Assembly (NCBI RefSeq): GCF_022682495.2
Contig: NC_071398.1
Span: 32,739,426 to 32,803,425, forward strand
Origin: Desmodus rotundus
Lineage: Eukaryota > Chordata > Mammalia > Chiroptera > Phyllostomidae
DNA length: 64,000 nt
Direction: 5' to 3'
Below, one piece after another: positions 29,408 through 40,726 of the stretch. The notes under the pieces were generated by a model. That model worked only from the letters and a program-made list of their open reading frames with translations. It ran no database searches and had not been told where the DNA came from. A program made the position numbers and the translations under genes. Numbering within the stretch: the first letter of the stretch is position 1; each line of letters starts with the position of its first letter.

Positions 29408-31338
29408 GAGTTCCAGCCAAGATGGAGACATAGGTTGGTACACTTTGCCTCCTCGCACCACCAAAAGATGGACAACAACAAATTTAAAAACAAAAACCAA
29501 CCAGAACTGACAAAAAAATCGAACTGTATGGAAGTCTGACAACCAAGAAGTAACAGACGAAACATTCATTTAGAGTGGCAGGAGAGTTGGAGATGGGGAG
29601 CTGGGGCAGAGAGGCTACATGGCAAGGCAGCAGTGGGAGGATTACGTGAGCGAGGTGGGGACTGGCAAAATGGGTGGTCCCACATTTAAATGTGTATAAA
29701 CCAGGAAGAACACTGGTGAGTGAGACAGACTGCGCAACACAGGATTCCAGCACAAGGAAACAAAGCCTCAAAACTCTGGCTATAAAAACCTATGAGGGCT
29801 GCTGTGATGGGAGAAATTCCAAGGCTCACAGTAGAGTTAGTTGGAGAGACTCACAAAGTCCTAGAACGTACACAAACCCACTCACCGAGGAATCAGCACC
29901 ACAAGGGCCCAATTTGCTTGTGGGTAGTGGGAGAAATGACTGAAAGCCGACAAAGAGCCGACTTAGTGGCACTGTCCTCTCTCAGACCTTTCCCCCACAT
30001 ACAGCACCACAACGCAGTGACACAGGTTGCCGTGCCCTGGCAAATAAATTAGACTCCACCCCTTACTACATAACAGGCAAGCCGAGATTTTAAAAAATGC
30101 CCCAAATGAAAGAACAGATCAAAGCTCCAAAAATACAACTAAGCAACGAAGAGATAGCCAACCTATCAGATGCAGAGTTCAAAACACTGGTAATCAGGAT
30201 GCTCACAGACATGGTTGAGTATGGTCGCAAAATACAGGAAAAAGTGAAGGCTATACAAGTGAAATAAATAAAAATATACAAGGAACCTACAGTGAATGGA
30301 AAGAAATTGGGATTCAGATCAACAAGTTAGAACAAAAGGAAGAAATAAATATTCAACCAGAAAAGAAGGAAGAAACAAGAATTCAAAAAAATGAGGAGAG
30401 GCTTAGGAACCTCCAGGATATCTTTAAACATTCCCACATCTGAATCATAGGGGTACCAGAAGGAGAAGAGGAAGACCAAGAAATGAAAACATATTTGAAA
30501 AATATGAAGGAGGACTTCCCCAATCTGACAAAGGAGATAGACTTCCAGGAAGTCCAGGAAGCTCAGAGTCCTAAAGAAGTTGGACCCAAGGAGGAACACA
30601 CCAAGGCTCATCATAATTACATTAGCCAAGATTAAAGATAAGGAGAGAATCTTAAAAGCAGCAAGAGAAAAGGAGTGAGTTACCTACAAAAGAGTGCCCA
30701 TGAGACTGTCAGCTGATTTCTCAAAAGAAATCTTACAGGCGAGTAGGGGCTGGAAGGAAGGATTCGAAGTCATGAAAGGCAAGGACCTACATTCAAGATT
30801 CCTCTATCCAGCAAAGCTATCATTTAGAATGGAAGGGCAGATAAAGTGCTTCCCAGATAAAGTCAAGTTAAAGGAGTTTATCATCACCCAGACCTTATTA
30901 TAGGAAATGTTAAAGGGATTTATCTGAGAAAAAGAAGATAAAAACTATGAACAGTAAAATGACAGCAAACTCACACTTATTAACAACCACACCTAAAACA
31001 AAAACAAAAGCAAACTAAGCAAATGACTAGAACAGGAACAGAACCACAGAAATGGAGATCATATAGAGGGTTATCAGTGGGGGAGTGGGAAGGGGAGAGG
31101 TGGGGAAAAGGTACAGAGAATAAGCAGCATAAATGGTAGGTAGAAAATAGACAGAGGGAGGTTAAGAATAGTATAGGAAATGTAGAAGCCAAAGAACTTA
31201 TATGTATGACCCATAGACATGAACTAAGGTTGGGTGGAGTGCTAGAGGGAATGGGGTTACCAAGCGGGGTGGATAAAGGGAAGAAAAAAATGGGGCAACT
31301 CTAATACCATAATCAATAAAATGTATTTTAAAAAATTA
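29408..31338 (+). mobile_element. HAL1-3: half-L1 inserted in the old L1
   Basis: About 1.93 kb with the HAL1 start GTTCCAGCCAAGATGGAGAC and HAL1 3'UTR and tail. Flanking duplication atggtgttgaga (29396-29407) / atggtgttggga (31339-31350), one mismatch. ORF1 relic about 30097-30925: EEIANLSDAEFKTLVIRML, a damaged middle and LSADFSKEILQASRGWKEGF with a stop where the other copies read CAA/AAA (near 30677). No ORF2. Confidence 0.87.
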
Positions 31339-31430
31339 ATGGTGTTGGGAAAACTGTGGACAGAGATATACATAAAAATGACACTGGACCACTTTCTTAC
31401 ACTACAAACAAGAAGAAATTTAAAATGGAT
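31339..31430 (+). mobile_element. Old L1, segment 2 of 4
   Basis: Resumes exactly where segment 1 stopped ('atggtgttgggaaaactgtgga', ORF2 downstream region) and ends at the next insertion. Confidence 0.75.
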
Positions 31431-31770
31431 GGAACTGGAGAGCATTAGAAGCCAGGCGGTGAGGGACAAATACCATATGATCTCACCTTTAACTGGAACA
31501 TAATCAACAAAAGAAAAAAGCAAACAAAATATAACCAGAGACATTGAAATTAAGAACATTGTAACAATAGCCAGAGGGGAGTGGGGAGGAGATAGTGGGG
31601 AGAGGGGTCTATAGGAGCTACTGTAAAGGACACAAGGACAAAATCAAGGGGGAGGGTACAGGTGGGGGAGGGAGTTGGGACTGGCTGGGGTGGGGTGGAG
31701 GGATGGGGAGAAAATGCAGACAATTGTAACTGAATAAAAATAAATAAATTAATTTTAATAAATAAATAAA
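31431..31770 (+). mobile_element. Young L1 3'-end fragment inserted in the old L1
   Basis: 3'UTR of the L1-A/B/C family: 'ggtgagggacaaataccatatgatctcacctttaactggaac', G-rich tract and A/T tail with (aaat)n. Target duplication taaaatggat at 31421-31430 and 31771-31780. Relative to L1-C it lacks about 15 bases near 31448. Confidence 0.85.
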
Positions 31771-32223
31771 TAAAATGGATTAAAGACTTAACTATTAGAT
31801 CAAAAACCTAATATCCTAGAAAAACACATAGGCAGTAAAATTTTGGGCATTGCTCATACCAATATTTTATCTGATATTTTATCTCCTCAGGCAAGGGAAT
31901 CAAAAGAAAAAAATAAACAAATGGGTCTACACGAAATTAAGACGTTTTTGGACAGCAAAGAAAACCATCAACAAAATAAAAAGACAACCCAAGGAATGAG
32001 AGAACATATTCACCTATACATCTGATAAGGGGTTAACATCCATAATTTATTAAAAAATCTTGCAAAACTCAAAACCAAAAAAACCAAACAATCCAATTAA
32101 CAAATGGGCAAACAACCTGAATAGACACTTCTCCAAAGAGGACATACAGATGGCCAATAGACATACTAAAAGATGCTCAACATCACTATTCACTAGAGGA
32201 ATGCAAATTAAAATCACAATGAG
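31771..32223 (+). mobile_element. Old L1, segment 3 of 4
   Basis: ORF2 C-terminal region in order ('aatggattaaagacttaactattag', 'aaatgggtctacacgaaatt', 'acacttctccaaagaggacatacag'), ending at the HAL1-4 target site. Confidence 0.8.
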
Positions 32224-33363
32224 GGAGTTCTGGCCAAGATGGAGGTGTAGGTAGCAATGCTTCACTTCCTTGCACACCCAAAAAGAAGGATAACAACCAA
32301 TTTAAAAACAATAAACAACGAGAAGTGCCAGAAAATTGAACTTCATGGAACTCCGACAAGCAAGGAGTAAAACAAACATTCACCCAGACCAGTAGGAGTG
32401 GCAGAGATGGGAGATGAGCAGCTGAGCAGACAAGACACACCAGCAAGGTGGCAGACAGTGCGAAGGCAAGGTTGGCTGAATGGGAAACTAAAGGCTCAAA
32501 ATTAGCTGTAAACTACTGCAGGTGGGTTGCCACGGCGGGAGAAACTCCAAATTTCACAGGAGAGTTCTTTGGAAAGTGGGACTAGAGCACAGCAAGCAAG
32601 CTGCATTGGCCCCTCTCTGACCCCTCCCCCACAGACAGCACCACAACACAGCAAAGAGGGTTGCCCTGCCCTGGAGAATACCTAAGGCCCTTCCCCCTTA
32701 AAACATAACAGGTGCACCAAAACAAAGAAATACGGTACAAAAGAAAGAACAGTTCAAAACTCCAGAAAAAGAGCTAAGCAATAAGGAGATAGCCAACCTG
32801 TCAGATACAGAGTTCAAAACACTGGTAATCAGGATGCTCACAGAACTGACTGAGCTCAGTTGTGAAATGAAGGAAGAAATGAAGGCTCCCCAAAGTGAAC
32901 TAAAGCAAAATATATAGAGAACCAACAGTGAAGGAAAGGAAATTGGGATTCAGATCAACAATTTAGAACAAAAGGAAGAAATAAATATTCAATCGGAACA
33001 GAATGAAGAAACAAGAATTCAAAAAAATGAGGAGAGGCTTAGGAACCTCCAAGACATCTTTAAACAATCCAACATCAAAATTATAGAAGAGGTACCAGAA
33101 GAAGAGGAAGAGCAAAAAATTGAAAACTTATTTGAACAAATAATGAAGGAGAACTTCCCCAATCTGGTAAAGGAAATAGACTTCCAGGAAGTCCAGGAAG
33201 CTCAGAGAGTCCCAAAGAAGCTGGACCCAAGGAGGAACACACCAAGGCTCATCATAATTACATTATCCAAGATTAAAAATAAGGAGAGAATCTTAGAAGC
33301 AGCAAGAGAAAAGGACACAGTTACTTACAAAGGAGTGCCCATAAGACTGTCAGCTGATTTCTC

Positions 33364-33394
<31 letters not shown>

Positions 33395-33980
33395 CAAAAA
33401 AAAACAAACCCTTGTAGCCAAGAAGGGGCCAGCAAGAAGTATTCAAAGTCATGAAATCAAGGACCTACATCCAAGATTACTCTATCTAGCAAAGCTATCA
33501 ATTAGAATGGAAGGGCAGATAAAGTGCTTCTTGGATAAGGTCAAGTTAAAGGATTTCATCATCACCAAGCCCTTATTATATGAAATGTTAAAGGGACTTA
33601 TCTAAGAAAAAGATGAAGATCAAAAATATGAACAGTAAAATGACATCAAACTCATAACTATCAACAAGTGAACCTAAAAAACAAAAACAAAAATCAAGCA
33701 AACAACTAGAACAGGAACAGAACCAGAGAAATGGAGATCATATGGAGGATTTTCAGTGGGGAGGGGGAAGGGAAGAATAGGGTGGGGAAAGGTACAGGGA
33801 ATAAGCAGCATAATCAGTAGGCATAAAATAGACAGGGAGAGGTTAAGGATATTATAGGAAACAGAGAATCCAAATAACTTGTATGTACAACCCATGGACA
33901 TGAACTGAGGGAGGGGGAATGCTGAAGGGTGGGGTGTGTGTGGTGGAGGGGGGATAAATGGGAGAAAGAAAGAAAAAAGA
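32224..33980 (+). mobile_element. HAL1-4: half-L1 inserted in the old L1
   Basis: About 1.76 kb, HAL1 start AGTTCTGGCCAAGATGGAGG, ending in an A-rich tail. Target duplication aaatcacaatgag (32211-32223) / aaatcataatgag (33981-33993). ORF1 relic about 32745-33605: a readable RRM-to-C-terminal stretch (KENFPNLVKEIDFQEVQEAQ; LIIITLSKIKNKERILEAA), broken upstream by a stop near 32915 and downstream by an AAAAC expansion at 33362-33410. No ORF2. Confidence 0.87.
33362..33410. repeat. (AAAAC)n expansion inside HAL1-4 ORF1
   Basis: A run of aaaac units ending in a9 where other HAL1 copies have 'tctcaaaagaaatcttacagg'. HAL1-1 has a similar A/C insertion at the same place (9179-9210). Confidence 0.85.
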
Positions 33981-34665
33981 AAATCATAATGAGATTATCT
34001 CACAGCTGTCAGAATGGCCACCATCAAAAAATCAACAAACAACAAATGCTGGCAAGGATGTGGACAAAGGGGAACCCTTTTGCACTGTTGGTATGAATAC
34101 AGACTGGTGCAGCCACTGTGAAAAGAAGTATGGAGGTAACCCCAAAAATAAAAAAATGGACCTGCCTTTTGACCAGTGATCTCACTTCTGGGAATACATC
34201 TGAAAAAATCCAAAACACTAATTCAAAAGAACATAAGCACCCTGAAGTTCATTACAGCATTAATTGGAATTGTCAATATGTGGAAGCAGCCCAAGTATTT
34301 ACCAGTAGATGAGTGGATAAAACAACTATGGGACATTTACACAATACAATAGTGCTCAGCCTTAAAAAAGAAATTTTTACCCTTTGCAGTAGCTTGGATG
34401 GATCTGGAGAACATTATGCTAAGCAAAATAGGCCCGTCAGAAAAAGACAAATACCATATGATCTCACTGAACCAATGAGCAACATAGCGACAGACGCATA
34501 GAAAGCAGGACAGAGAGCAATGGGCAGTGGGGAAGGCAGTGGAGGATCAAACAAAGCGGTAAAAGCCGTCTAGGACATGGACAACAGTGTGGTGATCACA
34601 TGGGGTGGAGGTTTAAGGGGGATAAATGGTAATGGAAAAACAATAATAATTTTTTTTAATTAAAA
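33981..34665 (+). mobile_element. Old L1, segment 4 of 4 (C-terminus and 3'UTR)
   Basis: ORF2 end ('gtcagaatggccaccatcaaaaaatc', 'ggacaaaggggaacccttttgcactgttgg') and a 3'UTR ending in 'ggataaatggtaatggaaaaac' plus an A/T tail. It completes the disrupted element begun at 28331. Confidence 0.8.
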
Positions 34666-35480
34666 AGAAAAGAACAAGTGCTGGTGAGATGTGGGAAAAA
34701 GGGAATCCTCGTGTACTGTTGATGAGAATGTAGATTGGTGCAGCCACTGTGGAAAACAGTATGGAATTTCCTCAAAAAATTAAAAGTGGAACTTACTTAT
34801 GACCCAGCAATTTCACTTTTGGGAACATATCTGAAGAAACCCAAAATACTAATTTAAAAGAATATATGCAGTCCAATGTTCATCGCAGCATTACTTACTA
34901 TAACCAAGACTTGGAATTAGCCCAAGTGCCCATCAAGAGATGAGTGAATAGGAAAGATGTGCTACGTTTACATGATGGAATACTACTCTGCCATGAAAAA
35001 GAAAAATAGTCCATTTTGCAACAGCATGGGTGGGCCTGGGGAGTATTATGCTAAAAGAAATAAACCAGTCAGAGAAAGACAAATACCATGTAATTTTGTG
35101 GACTATATAAGGACTACATATGGACTATAAAGAACAAAATAAACAAGTAAAATAGGAACAGACTAATAGATACAGAAAACAAACTGATAGCTGTCAGTGA
35201 GGTAAGAGGTGGGGTTGGGTAAGAAAAGTAAAAATATTAAGCAAGAACAAAACAAAACAAAACTCATAGACAGAGTCACCAGTAAGGTAATTATAGGAGG
35301 AAAAGGGATTGGGGGTAGGTAGAAGAGGGTAAAGGGGGGATAAATGGGGACAGAATAAGGCTTGACTTTGGATGGTAAACACACAATACAATATACAGAT
35401 GAGGTATTATAGAACTATACTCTTTAAACCTATATAATTTATTAACCAATGTAATCCCAAGTAATTCAATAAAAATTGAA
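34666..35480 (+). mobile_element. Second old L1 3' fragment
   Basis: Repeats the same ORF2 end again ('gtgctggtgagatgtgggaaaaagggaatcctcgtgtactgttg') followed by another 3'UTR ending near 'caataaaaattgaaaaat'. It lies in tandem behind the first and is a separate element. Confidence 0.75.
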
Positions 35481-36240
35481 AAATAGGAACCAAAATATGA
35501 ATTTTAAAGTGTAACTATTTCATATATATAATTGTGTAATTAGAAAACTTGAGGTTTAGATAATATAAATAGTAATAGAATTAAGAAAAGTAATAAGATA
35601 TAAAATGAAGATACAAAAATTAATAACCTCTATATATACATTTAACAATACAATATAATGGACAGAAAAAGATCCCAGAAACAATAGTAATGAAAATAGT
35701 AAACTTAAAATTTATACATAACATTTAAAAAAAGTCTGAAGCCTTTGGCAATAGATTTTCCAAATCACACACCAATTCACAACATGGAGATTGCATTAAG
35801 GTGAGAATGGCCTACCAAGGGTATTCATTCTGTGAAACTGAGCAAGTGTGGACTGAATGGCTAACAATAGGTAAATACTGTGCTCAAAATGGCTGGGTAT
35901 ATTGAATCTCCAGATTATTTTCCTTAGGCCAGATAGCAACTACTTTGTCTCCCTCCAAACTAGGCAATAGACATGGAGGCTAGGGCATGAGACACAGGCC
36001 AGAGTCTGATCACATCCTGGGGACATAGCCACAGACAACAGGCCCAGTTGACAAGGCACTCCTGCCTCACAAGAGTTAGTCCAGTTTAACTCTTTTTCCT
36101 TAAAGTATCTATTTTAATTAAATAATGTGTAAACTTATGTATAACTGTGAGAAGAGAATGATTCTATAAACATGACTGAATACCAGAAAAACTGGTCATA
36201 AATACACATCATCAAAGATCAAGTGTGGGTGCCCATTTAG
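35481..36240. other. AT-rich, no gene seen; possible very old L1 text
   Basis: 35500-35740 weakly resembles an ancient L1 ORF2 (words like 'gatacaaaaattaataacctctatatatac'). 35800-36240 has no recognised element. Confidence 0.4.
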
Positions 36241-37524
36241 CTGCCCCCACAACCTCGCTTGCCATTCCTGCACTCTCCTTCTTTTTCCTCGCCTCCCACT
36301 GCCAGTAGGACCCATGTGCTGCTGCCTCTGGGACCCTGTGTCATCACTTGCCCTGCACAATTCCCCACAAAAGAGAGGTGATAGATAAAACCACCCCTAA
36401 TCATTAGAAGATTTGGAATCTCCTTGAAAATTGGTATTGTTGGATTAACAAATGTTGGGAAATCTACCTTCTTCATTGTATTTACCAATAGTCAGGCTTC
36501 AACAGAAAACAGATCCTATTGATCCTAATAACACTAGAGTACCTGTGCCAAATAAAAGGTTTGATTTTCTTTGCCAGTACCACAAACCAGCAAGCAAAAT
36601 TCCTGCCTTTCTAAATGTAGTGGGTATTGCTGATCTTGTAAAAGGAGCTCACAGTGGACAAGGCCTGGGAAATGCCCTTTTATCTCATGTAAGTGGCTAT
36701 AATGGAATCTTTCATTTAACACATTAATAAATCTTTCATTTAACATGTTGAAGGCAGTATAGATTCCATTTTACATATAGAAACAAGACAGGAAGTGTCA
36801 GCTTAAGGATGAGGAAATATTTGGACCGATTATAAATAAACTAGAAAAAGTGGCTCTGAGAGGAGGAAATAAAAAACTAAAACCTGAATATGACATAAGA
36901 TGCAAAGTCAAATCCTGGGTTTAGATCAAAGAAACCTGTTCACTTCTATCATGATTGGAATGACAAAGAGGTTGAAGTACTGAATAAACACTTATTTCTG
37001 ACTTCAAAACCAATGGTCTACTTGGTTAATCTTTCTGAAAAACATTACATTAGAAAGAAAAACAAATGGTTGATAAAAATTAAAGAGTGGGTGAACAAGT
37101 ATGTAACCCAGGTGTCTTGGTCATTCCTTTTAGTGGGGCCTTGGAACTCAGGCTGCAAGAATTGAGCACTGAGAAGAGAAGTATCTGAAACCAAACACGA
37201 CAAAAAGTGCTTTGCAAAGATCATTAAGGCTGGCTTTTCAGCACTCTAACTAGAATACCTTTTCACTGCAGGCCCAAATGAAAGGTGTGCATGGATCATC
37301 AGAAAAGGGACAAATGCTCAAGCTGCAGTAAAGATTCACACAGATTTTGAAAAAGGATCCATTATGGCCAAAGTAATAAAATACAAATATTTTAAAGAGA
37401 AGGTTCTGAAAAGGCAGTCCAGGCTGCTGAAAAGTAGAAATTATTCATCAAGACAGAAATTATTGTTGAAAATGGAGATATTATATTCTTCAAATTTAAT
37501 ACACCGCAGCAACCAAAAAAATAA
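36241..37524 (+). pseudogene. OLA1: Processed pseudogene of OLA1 (Obg-like ATPase 1)
   Basis: Intronless retrocopy of the gene for the cytosolic Obg-family ATPase. Coding resemblance runs from about 36365 to the stop at 37522-37524. Readable pieces are the P-loop [10 protein letters not shown] (about 36447), [20 protein letters not shown] (36541-36600), [33 protein letters not shown] (about 37000), [12 protein letters not shown] (about 37061) and the end TPQQPKK. The original start codon is gone ('ccccacaaaagagaggtgatag'). Several frameshifts, a replaced stretch near 36730-36770 and stops make it non-coding. The GC-richer 36241-36364 is probably old 5'UTR. Exons are fused with no introns, as expected of an L1-mediated retrocopy. 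Confidence 0.88.
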
Positions 37525-37939
37525 ATAAGTTTTAGTTACTACTCAGCTAACCATACAATTTCCAAAGAGCATATGACTTTTTTAAAAATTAAATTTTCTG
37601 AAAACTGAAGAGATAAAGTTGGGGGGATGGGACTCTTCTACAAATGTGAGAATTAATTATATTTGAATTAAAATACTGTGTATCTCCAATGAAATGCAAG
37701 TACACTAATGTGAACAGCTTTGCTTTTCCCATGATTAAAACCCCACTCCAAATAGTAGAAGCTTTTCAGGAACCATACTACTCTCATAATACATCGTTAA
37801 TCTCCACATGTACGCCAAGCCTGACGCAACTGACAGTGAGTACAATGTGGCTTGCTCCTTTTGAAACTACAAATAAGTATGTTTTACAGTATTCCACATG
37901 TCTACACTCAATAAAATATTTGATAAAAAAATACATGTG
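37525..37939. other. No gene seen; OLA1 3'UTR side then unique sequence
   Basis: The first part may be the retrocopied 3'UTR. The remainder is AT-rich with no recognised element and ends with the direct repeat aaaaaaatacatgtg (37925-37939), which recurs at 44856-44870. Confidence 0.45.
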
Positions 37940-37955
37940 GAAATAAGGTTGAGGA
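37940..37955. repeat. Target-site duplication of L1-B, left copy
   Basis: gaaataaggttgagga, 16 bases, repeated exactly at 44812-44827. Confidence 0.95.
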
Positions 37956-38579
37956 GGAGAGGGAAGATGGCGGCAACATAGGTGGGAGCGGAGTCCACTT
38001 CCCCTCAACGCCAGGGAAATACCTAGCTGATCTGAGGAGCAGAGCGAACAGCTAACAGTATTCCAGCATATACGAAGATCAGAGACCAAAGATAGAGGAC
38101 ATTGAAAGATCTGACGATAAGAAGAGTGCTCAAGGACAATAAGGTCCCCGGGACCCGGGACCGCGTGGTACAAGGGCGGCAGAAGCGCCAGCCCAGGCGC
38201 AGGGGCGGCTGCAGGAGTCTTGGGAGAGGGCCAGGCTGCGCTGTGAGCAGCCAGGTGCTTGATTGGATCAGGGGAGCTTGTAAAGGAGGAATTTCTCAAA
38301 AAGAAAAAGAAAATAGAGACATTCAGGGGCTAGTTAGAGAACTCTCGGTAGCAGCTGAGGCCCCTGGCGCCCCTCCCCCCTCAGCCCCTGGACTGCGAGC
38401 ATGGGATAAGCAGCACCGGAGCCATGGTGCTCACCTGAGGTCCGGTCGTGTGCGCGCACAGATTAGCGAACAGGGGCCCATACATGAAACCCCGGAGGGG
38501 CGCCCACACCTGAAACCTCCGAGATCATCTGGAGCAGAGGCTAGCTGCTCCACCCACAGGCCCAAAACCTCGGAACCGA

Positions 38580-38960
38580 GTGCCACGTGATTCAGTCCCA
38601 GGGCAGCCTCGCCCGCCCGAGAGACTCAAGCCCAGGGCGGCTGGATCGGCCCCCCAAGCACAGGGCCGCTGGCTCGGCTGGCTGCGCGCTCACCAAGCAC
38701 AGGGCCGGCTGGATGCTCGTTTTCCAAGCACAAAGCCGCTTGCGAGCGTCCTAACCCCAAGGCGACTGAACCCTCCGCCTGCGCGCGAGAGTCCCAAGCC
38801 CAGGCGGCTTGATTGGTCGGCCGGCTGCGCGCTCCAAGCACAAAGCCACTTGAGAGCATCACAAACCCAAAGCAGCTGGATGCCCCTGCTGCACGAGCAC
38901 GCATCCCAAGCCAAAGCGGCTGGAGCTGCTGCTTGCTTGTCCCCAGAACAAAGCTGCTTT
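38580..38960 (+). repeat. Degenerate GC-rich tandem repeats in the L1-B 5'UTR
   Basis: Recurring words 'caagcacagggccg', 'caagcacaaagccgcttg', 'caagcacaaagccacttg' and 'aagccaaagcggctgg' at spacings of roughly 35-60 bases. Copy number differs from L1-A, where the matching region is organised around 'gcccaggcagccgggccacttat'. Confidence 0.6.
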
Positions 38961-39235
38961 ATTGGCTGATCAACGGCCTGATTGCCTGCCAGGGACCACA
39001 CCTACAACGCCTACCTAACACTTGCGCACCCTGAAGGGCCTACTAGCTCTCTAGGACAAAGGCAGAACACCCAGCAGAGGGGAGCTGCAGTGATGGGAGA
39101 GTCTGCAGGCTGAACAACAGCAAAGAGTGTGACCCAGGAAGGGAGAAAAGTGAAACCAATCCTTCCAACCACCCCCTCCCATTGCACAGACAGGACACCA
39201 GCAGAAATAACCTGACCGGTTTAAAGCCAGCAGAA

Positions 39236-39533
39236 GATTTTTTTTTTCCCTTTTTTTTTTCTTTCCCCCTGAATTCCTTCTTCCTCTCTCTTTTTTTTTC
39301 TTCATTCCTTCTTCCTCCCATCCTTTACCATTTTTATGTCTTCTTCCTGCCTTCTTTTATCTATTTCTATGTTTTAATTTTTGTTAAAATTCCTTCTTAT
39401 CTTGCCTCCAATCTTTCTTTATTCCTTCTTCCCTCCTTCCTTCCTTTCCTCCTTTTCTATTTCCTTTTTCCCTCCTTCCCATCTTTGTTTTTTTTTTTCT
39501 TTTCTTTCTTCCCCCCTTTCTCTTTTTCCCACA
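39236..39533 (+). repeat. T/C-rich tract in the L1-B 5'UTR
   Basis: About 300 bases that are nearly all pyrimidine (ttccttcttcctc-like words), ending just before 'cacaggtgagacaacaaaac'. Counterpart of the purine-rich tract in reverse-oriented L1-A. Confidence 0.88.
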
Positions 39534-39746
39534 GGTGAGACAACAAAACCTGGAGTGCTGAAAAGACTAGAGTTAGACCGCGTTAAACACATAAAGGTCA
39601 GCTCAAGACCAGTGAGCACAGGAGATTAAGGAGACAGCACCACCGAATCCCATTGGCATTCTACCATAGAAGTTCATACCATAAACCCAGGGAGTCAGAA
39701 TAGAGCAATTTAAGAAGCAGAGGCCAACAGAATAGCCTCACAAACA

Positions 39747-40680
39747 ATGGGAAGACAAAGAAACAATTCCCAAATGAAAGGAAAGGAGGAAGTCTCAGAA
39801 AGAATACTAACCGAAAAAGAGGCAAGTCAACTATCAGATACTGAGTTCAAAGCAATGGTCATCAGGAAGCTCACTGAGCTCTCTGAGCTCAAAGAGAACT
39901 ACCAGAAACTACAAGGAAACTACAATGAACTCACTGCAAACTATATCAACATGAAAAAGAAAATAGAAACTATCAACAAGAGCCAAGAGGAAATGAAGAA
40001 TACAATTTCTGAATTGAAGAACACAGTAGAAGGAATGAAAAGCAGACTTGATGAAGCAGAGGATTGGATCAGCAGGCTGGAGGACAAAGTAGAAAAAAAC
40101 ACCCAGAAAGAGCAAGAAAAGGAAAAGAGGCTCAGAAAGAATGAAGAGGTAATAAGGGAAACACAGGACAACATGAAACGTAACAATATCCGTATAATAG
40201 GAATACCAGAAGGAGAAGAAGAAGAGCAAGGGATAGAAAACCTGTTTGAAAAAGTAATGATGGAAAATTTCCCTAATCTGAGGAGAGAAAAAGTCACCCA
40301 AATCCAGGAAACAGAGAGAGTCCCAAGCAAGAGGAACCCAAAGAGACCCACTGTAAGGCACATCATAATTAAAATGGCAAATTTCCAAGACAAAGAGAGG
40401 ATCTTAAAGGCAGCAAGGGAGAAACAGGAAGTAACATACAAGGGAGCCCCAATAAGGTTAGCAACTGACTTCTCAATGGAAACGCTCCAAGCCAGAAGAG
40501 AATGGCAAAAAATATTCCAAGTAATGAGAAGCCAGAGGCCTGCAACCAAGACTACTTTACCAAGCAAGGCTCTCAATCAAGATAGAAGACCAAATAAAGA
40601 GTTTCCCAGACAAAAGAAGTCTAAAAGAATACAGCTCCACCAAACCAGCTCTGCAAGAGATGCTAAAGGGACTGCTTTAA
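39747..40680 (+). pseudogene. L1-B ORF1, one frameshift
   Basis: Starts MGRQRNNSQMKGKEEVSERI as in L1-A. Coiled coil about 45-140, RRM about 145-235 and the start of the C-terminal domain are in one frame. Near 40531 'gagaagccagagg' has one extra base compared with L1-A, shifting the frame after QVMR. The displaced frame runs on to a stop at 40727, giving a 326-residue product with a wrong basic tail. The original-frame stop is at 40678-40680. The last ~60 residues of the C-terminal RNA-binding domain would be lost. Confidence 0.9.
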
Positions 40681-40726
40681 GGAAAGGAAGGAAAAGAGAA
40701 AGACAGAGGAACACAGGTAGGAAATA

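Larger units (their letters stand above)
37956..39746 (+). promoter_or_regulatory. L1-B 5'UTR / internal promoter
   Basis: 1.79 kb, CpG-rich in the middle. It begins ggagagGGAAGATGGCGGCAACATAGG; the AAGATGGCGGC word is a good match to a YY1 site, which in human L1 sets the start of transcription. 38580-38960 is a series of degenerate repeats of about 35-40 bases built on 'ccaagcacaaagccgctt'-like words. 39236-39533 is a T/C-rich tract. Promoter activity is inferred. Confidence 0.75.

Noticed and set aside
39182..39629. Phe/Ser-rich and basic frames across the T/C-rich tract
   Set aside because: Low-complexity translation of a pyrimidine tract in a UTR; no family resemblance.
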